Source of the DNA: Chroococcidiopsidaceae cyanobacterium CP_BM_ER_R8_30
GTDB lineage: Bacteria; Cyanobacteriota; Cyanobacteriia; Cyanobacteriales; Chroococcidiopsidaceae
Length of the DNA stretch: 45,110 bases
Direction of reading: 5' to 3'
Assembly: GCA_019244235.1 (NCBI GenBank)
Contig: JAFASY010000313.1
Span: 1 to 45,110 of the forward strand
Part shown: positions 42,027 to 45,110 of the stretch, in pieces
How the letters are laid out: every line of letters starts with the position of its first letter
How positions within the stretch are numbered: the stretch's first letter is position 1
Position numbers and translations under genes: made by a program
Notes under the pieces: generated by a model
Databases searched by the model: none
What the model was told of the DNA's origin: nothing
What the model saw: the letters and a program-made list of their open reading frames with translations, nothing else

Positions 42027-43187
42027 ATGAAACGTCGTCTGATTTGGATAATGGCTGTAACTAGCGGCGCGGCGGCTGCTAACTTGTATTACAACCAACC
42101 GCTACTAGTGATCATTGCCCAGAACTTCCAGGTAAGTGCTCGGGAGGTGGGATTGATTCCCATGCTGACCCAAATTGGTTACGCGGTTGGAATGTTACTA
42201 TTGGTTCCTCTAGGTGATTTATTAGAGCGGCGTCGATTAATTTTGACCATGTCAGGGGTGACAACCATCGCGCTCTTGGCGACGGCTATATCACCGAACC
42301 TCATCTGGCTATCAATTGCAAGTTTAATGACGGGAATTGCCACAATCTCAGCTCAGCTAATCATTCCTTTTGCAGCTCAACTGGTTAAGCCGCAAGAGCG
42401 AGGAAAAGTTGTTGGCATAATTATGGGTGGGCTGCTGATTGGGATTCTGTTAGCTCGAACGGTGAGTGGTTTTATGGGAGCAAGATTCGGCTGGCGGGCT
42501 GTGTACTGGTTAGCTAGTGGGATAACAATCGTTCTAGCCGTTGCCCTATCCCGAACGTTACCGAAAAGCAAACCTTCCTTAAGAGCTTCTTATACAGGTT
42601 TAATGGTGTCATTATTCACATTGCTAAGAGAGCAACCAGTGTTGCGAGAGGCATCGGCTTTGGGGGCGATGTGCTTTGGAGCCTTCAGTGCCTTCTGGAG
42701 TACTTTAGCTTTCTTACTAGCACAGCCTCCCTACCACTATGGCAGCGAAGTCACAGGTTTGTTTGGTTTAGTGGGTGTGGTCGGAGCCACAGCCGCTCCG
42801 GTTGTGGGTAGAATAGCAGACCGGAGAAGCCCAAGGCTAGCAGTAGGTCTAGCAATTGCTATCACGGCTGCTTCGTTTGTTGTATTCTGGTTGTTCGGGT
42901 ACCAAATCTGGGGCTTAATTATTGGAGTCATCCTTTTAGATCTGGGTGTGCAAGCCAATCAAGTGTCTAACCAGGTGCGGATTTATCGCTTACCACCAGA
43001 AGCCCATAGTCGTCTGAACGCGCTCTATATTACGTTCTACTTTATTGGTGGTGCTTTAGGCTCTGTTCTTGGCACTTTAGGCTGGAGTCACTGGCACTGG
43101 AATGGCGTCTGTGGGACAGCAGGAGTCATGCTCTTGACAGCTTGTGTGGTTTATTTGAGAGGAGTCAAGTCTAAGGCTGAGACGTAA
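42027..43187 (+). CDS. MFS transporter
   Basis: A 386-residue major facilitator protein with 12 predicted membrane segments. The N-terminus 'AANLYYNQPLLVIIAQNF' and 'LVPLGDLLERRRLILTMSG' (cytoplasmic loop 2-3 motif) are typical of the YgaY/drug-proton antiporter-like group; 'GRIADRRSPRLAVGLAIAI' is the symmetric loop in the second half. Substrate unknown. It lies in the segment separating the ABC ATPase from the permease fragment at 44997. Confidence 0.9.
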   Translation: MKRRLIWIMAVTSGAAAANLYYNQPLLVIIAQNFQVSAREVGLIPMLTQIGYAVGMLLLVPLGDLLERRRLILTMSGVTTIALLATAISPNLIWLSIASLMTGIATISAQLIIPFAAQLVKPQERGKVVGIIMGGLLIGILLARTVSGFMGARFGWRAVYWLASGITIVLAVALSRTLPKSKPSLRASYTGLMVSLFTLLREQPVLREASALGAMCFGAFSAFWSTLAFLLAQPPYHYGSEVTGLFGLVGVVGATAAPVVGRIADRRSPRLAVGLAIAITAASFVVFWLFGYQIWGLIIGVILLDLGVQANQVSNQVRIYRLPPEAHSRLNALYITFYFIGGALGSVLGTLGWSHWHWNGVCGTAGVMLLTACVVYLRGVKSKAET

Positions 43188-43256
43188 GCCAAGTTCTTCA
43201 TTACGTCCCGCTTTGTGTCAGAAGTCAATTGAACTACGTCATTTTCTAGTATCAAT

Positions 43257-44063
43257 CTATACCCATTGGGTTTCAAACGCATCTTCACCGTTGCCATAAA
43301 TTAAGTCGCCATATTTCTGCCAGCGGGCAATTTCTGCTGGCGAAAGAGGGGATGCTTGCAAGAGCCAAAGGTTTTCCTGCAACTGCTGGAAATTCTGTGG
43401 AGCGGTGAGTGCTGTGCTTACTGCCGGATGGCTCAGAACGTAGCGATAACAGTCTGCCGCTGTTGGTGGGGCTTTTTGCCAATGAGGATGCCCCTTCAGC
43501 AGCGTCCCCCAGCGCGTGCAGGTAAATGCAACTACAGGAATGCCTGCTGTTTGAGCGCTAGGTAAAACGTTTTCCTCTGCTTTACGATGGGCCATGTTGT
43601 AGCGGTGCATCAATAACTCGCACTTGCCACGTTCAATCAAGTCTAAAGCAATCGGTCGATTATGAGTGGTGACTCCGACGTAGCGTAAAAGTCCTTTTTC
43701 TTGCCAAAGTTGCAATTGTTTTAGTGCTGCCTCGACTTGCTTCAGATCCTCAGTCGGATAGACGTATTCGACAAAGAAGATATCAATGACATCAATATTT
43801 AGACGCTGACGCACTTGCTCGAAGTCCTGGCGTAGAGAGTTGAGTTCTCGCTCTTGACTACCTGTTGTGACTAAAACTCGCTCGCGCTTTGTTACCAACA
43901 GGGATTTTAAACCAGCTAAAAAATTCTCATTCGCGAAATCGTAAAAGAAAAAGTAATTGATTCCTGCCTCAAATGTGGCAGCGATGCAAGTCGCATCCAT
44001 ACCTGCAGAAGCTGCCAAACCGAGAATGCTGGCTGTCTGTCCCTGTTGCGTGACTAGCTCCAC
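43257..44063 (-). CDS. aldo/keto reductase family protein
   Basis: A 268-residue AKR-type (beta/alpha)8 barrel protein. It starts at a GTG (44063) with GGGAG 7 bases upstream. Features include 'GINYFFFYDFANENFLAGL', replacing the usual D-T-A-x-x-Y segment, 'IDIFFVEYVYPTEDLKQVEA' and 'GLLRYVGVTTHNRPIALDLI'. The classical catalytic Asp/Tyr/Lys/His set is modified in the first strands, so activity is uncertain. It is convergent with the MFS gene. Confidence 0.85.
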   Translation of the reverse strand: MELVTQQGQTASILGLAASAGMDATCIAATFEAGINYFFFYDFANENFLAGLKSLLVTKRERVLVTTGSQERELNSLRQDFEQVRQRLNIDVIDIFFVEYVYPTEDLKQVEAALKQLQLWQEKGLLRYVGVTTHNRPIALDLIERGKCELLMHRYNMAHRKAEENVLPSAQTAGIPVVAFTCTRWGTLLKGHPHWQKAPPTAADCYRYVLSHPAVSTALTAPQNFQQLQENLWLLQASPLSPAEIARWQKYGDLIYGNGEDAFETQWV

Positions 44064-44216
44064 GATTTCGCTCCCATGTCAGAGATTCATGCTGCGATCT
44101 CTACCCATACCACCCGTTCTATCACAGGCATACAGCTTACTAGAAATTCTAGCTGAAGCTTATTGAGGTAGAAAGTCGCGAGCCCACCCCTAAATTGACG
44201 AAGCATCATAGCGTTG

Positions 44217-44241
44217 CTCAAGGGAGGAAGCCTCCCTTGAG
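44217..44241. repeat. perfect 11-bp hairpin
   Basis: CTCAAGGGAGG (44217-44227), loop AAG, CCTCCCTTGAG (44231-44241). It lies in the 284-bp space between the divergent AKR gene and the 90-codon gene. No U-run follows on either strand. Its core GGAGG-AAG-CCTCC is like the CGGAGG-AAA-CCTCCG hairpin at 2388-2402, suggesting one family of mobile palindromes. Confidence 0.7.
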
Positions 44242-44347
44242 AACGTTGACTCGATTGCAAACTTGAAAAGTTAACGGCAAGAGCGAAAACTACATTAGAT
44301 ATTATGGAGGAGTTCAAAGAGGTAACGTAGCGATCTGGAGTCAGTGT

Positions 44348-44620
44348 ATGCAAGCAATTCTGTTAAGCCGCGAAGAGGTCGCCCAACGCGCAAAGCAATT
44401 GTACACAAACAGCATTCGTCAAAAAGTGGAGACAGAAGAGAACATCGGCAAGATGGTTATCATCGACATCGAAACAGGTGATTATGAAGTTGATAAAACC
44501 GGGTTGAAAGCATCTCGTAGCCTTAAAAAGAAGCATCCAAATGGCCGACTCTTTGGTATTCGCATTGGTTATAACGTTGCTATTTCATTTGGTGGTGTCA
44601 TAAAGCGTGTATACAAGTGA
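44348..44620 (+). CDS. uncharacterised 90-residue protein paired with a clan AA protease-like protein
   Basis: Small basic protein with 'KMVIIDIETGDYEVDKTGLK' and 'HPNGRLFGIRIGYNVAISFG'. Such proteins commonly precede clan AA aspartic-protease-like genes in cyanobacteria, in a toxin-antitoxin-like two-gene format; their role is not established. GGAG lies 7 bases upstream of the ATG. The stop overlaps the next start (GTGA). Confidence 0.7.
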   Translation: MQAILLSREEVAQRAKQLYTNSIRQKVETEENIGKMVIIDIETGDYEVDKTGLKASRSLKKKHPNGRLFGIRIGYNVAISFGGVIKRVYK

Positions 44621-44946
44621 TTTCTGGAATCGTGACTGATAGACATGCAACTGTCGCGCTGACATTCCTACTACCGAATGGTTCAAGCCTACCCATTGAG
44701 TTTGTCATAGATACAGGTTTTACAGGATCTCTTTGTCTGCCTCCAGAAGCAGTTTCATTGATGGGCTTGCCCTTCATGTACGAGCTTCCCGCAAATTTGG
44801 CAGACAGTAGTGAGGTATTGCTACCAGTTCACGAGGCAATCGTCCTTTGGGATGGTAATGAGGATGAGTGGGACGATTTTGAGAGCCGACATGCACGAAA
44901 GCACTACCTTGCTGCCTCTACACAACTCAGACAAAGAGGCTTTTGA
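44617..44946 (+). CDS. clan AA aspartic protease-like protein, C-terminus atypical
   Basis: GTG-started, 109 residues, translationally coupled to the 90-residue gene (GTGA). The retropepsin-like catalytic loop is 'FVIDTGFTGSLCLPPEAV' (Asp-Thr-Gly), followed by 'VHEAIVLWDGNE'. Relatives then continue with ...VLATGxxPLLGTALLxGY. Here the sequence changes abruptly to 'DEWDDFESRHARKHYLAAST' and stops. A fusion with another gene's end, or a frameshift plus replacement, is likely. The protease fold would be incomplete. Confidence 0.6.
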   Translation: MISGIVTDRHATVALTFLLPNGSSLPIEFVIDTGFTGSLCLPPEAVSLMGLPFMYELPANLADSSEVLLPVHEAIVLWDGNEDEWDDFESRHARKHYLAASTQLRQRGF

Positions 44947-44996
44947 GCGAACCTGTAGTTGGTAAGGAGGTTATTTAAAGTGGGGACGTGAAACAT

Positions 44997-45110
44997 ATGA
45001 GAACTAACCGAATTCAACCTACCCTCCTGTCATTTCTATCTCCCGGACTTGCGATCACTGCTGCTTTGATTGTTGGTGCTGGCTTAATCGTCTTAGCAGG
45101 AAAAAACCCT
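44997..45110 (+). CDS. ABC transporter permease, BMP-type, 3' partial
   Basis: The first 38 codons run off the window: 'LLSFLSPGLAITAALIVGAG' then 'LIVLAGKNP', which closely resembles the N-terminus of the nucleoside (BMP-type) ABC permease that normally follows the ATPase gene. ATG 44997 is taken; an in-frame GTG lies at 44988. AAGGAGG occurs at 44964-44970, rather far from either start. This is probably the displaced permease of the operon at 39276-41858. Confidence 0.7.
   Translation, partial: MRTNRIQPTLLSFLSPGLAITAALIVGAGLIVLAGKNP

Overview
The window looks like a cyanobacterial chromosome. HIP1 octamers (GCGATCGC) recur throughout, for example near 6730, 7910, 15636, 21152, 31516, 33629, 37020 and 40122. 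Several genes belong to families known mainly from cyanobacteria: DUF1816, DUF1997, DUF4079, DUF3386, a CRR6-type NdhI maturation factor, the carotenoid hydroxylase CrtR and a cyanobacterial exosortase. I cannot name the species. The many isolated hairpins, purine-rich tracts and broken genes suggest a large, repeat-rich genome.

Layout. Positions 2-12313 are mostly housekeeping: rlmB (5' end outside the window), an exosortase, crr6, an atypical SDR, DUF1997, DUF4079, an EamA exporter, sppA, aroH, crtR and pyk. This part carries a 98-bp inverted repeat flanking DUF4079-EamA and a pair of 35-bp repeats with pseudoknot topology between aroH and crtR. Positions 12340-14215 hold an IS605-type element with intact tnpA and a frameshifted tnpB that lacks the zinc ribbon. 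A two-domain SagB-type oxidoreductase follows. Positions 15950-19090 hold intact aqpZ and a stress-type SDR among remnants of a catalase, an ExoD protein and an MDR oxidoreductase. Positions 19079-24312 hold a BNR-repeat protein, a 36-residue membrane peptide with a stress-protein-like partner, a translationally coupled hydrolase pair and a rubredoxin-MBL protein.

Positions 24430-28760 form the most notable region, a decayed defence or mobile island. It contains a full-length prokaryotic Argonaute with a DEDD tetrad. Downstream on the same strand is a HEPN-type (R-x4-H) gene whose original start and first 25 codons are still readable but are cut off by an in-frame TGA. Around these two genes lie relics of dnaB, a Uma2 nuclease and a KilA-N protein.

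Positions 28877-35809 hold a Gfo/Idh/MocA oxidoreductase, a standalone tnpB element inserted exactly at its 3' end, an S9 peptidase, an antitoxin-VapC pair with a frameshifted toxin, a methyltransferase, an antitoxin scrap and a GNAT protein. Positions 35836-38758 hold DUF3386 and a membrane-anchored subtilase coupled to a small partner. Positions 38984-45110 appear to be a nucleoside-type BMP ABC transporter operon (truncated RutC-like protein, binding protein, ATPase). Its permease start is broken at 41858-41941, and a permease N-terminus reappears at 44997 after about 3 kb of unrelated genes.

Overall there are at least eleven broken genes next to healthy core genes. I worked by eye from translations; every family assignment is by motif recognition, with no database search behind it.
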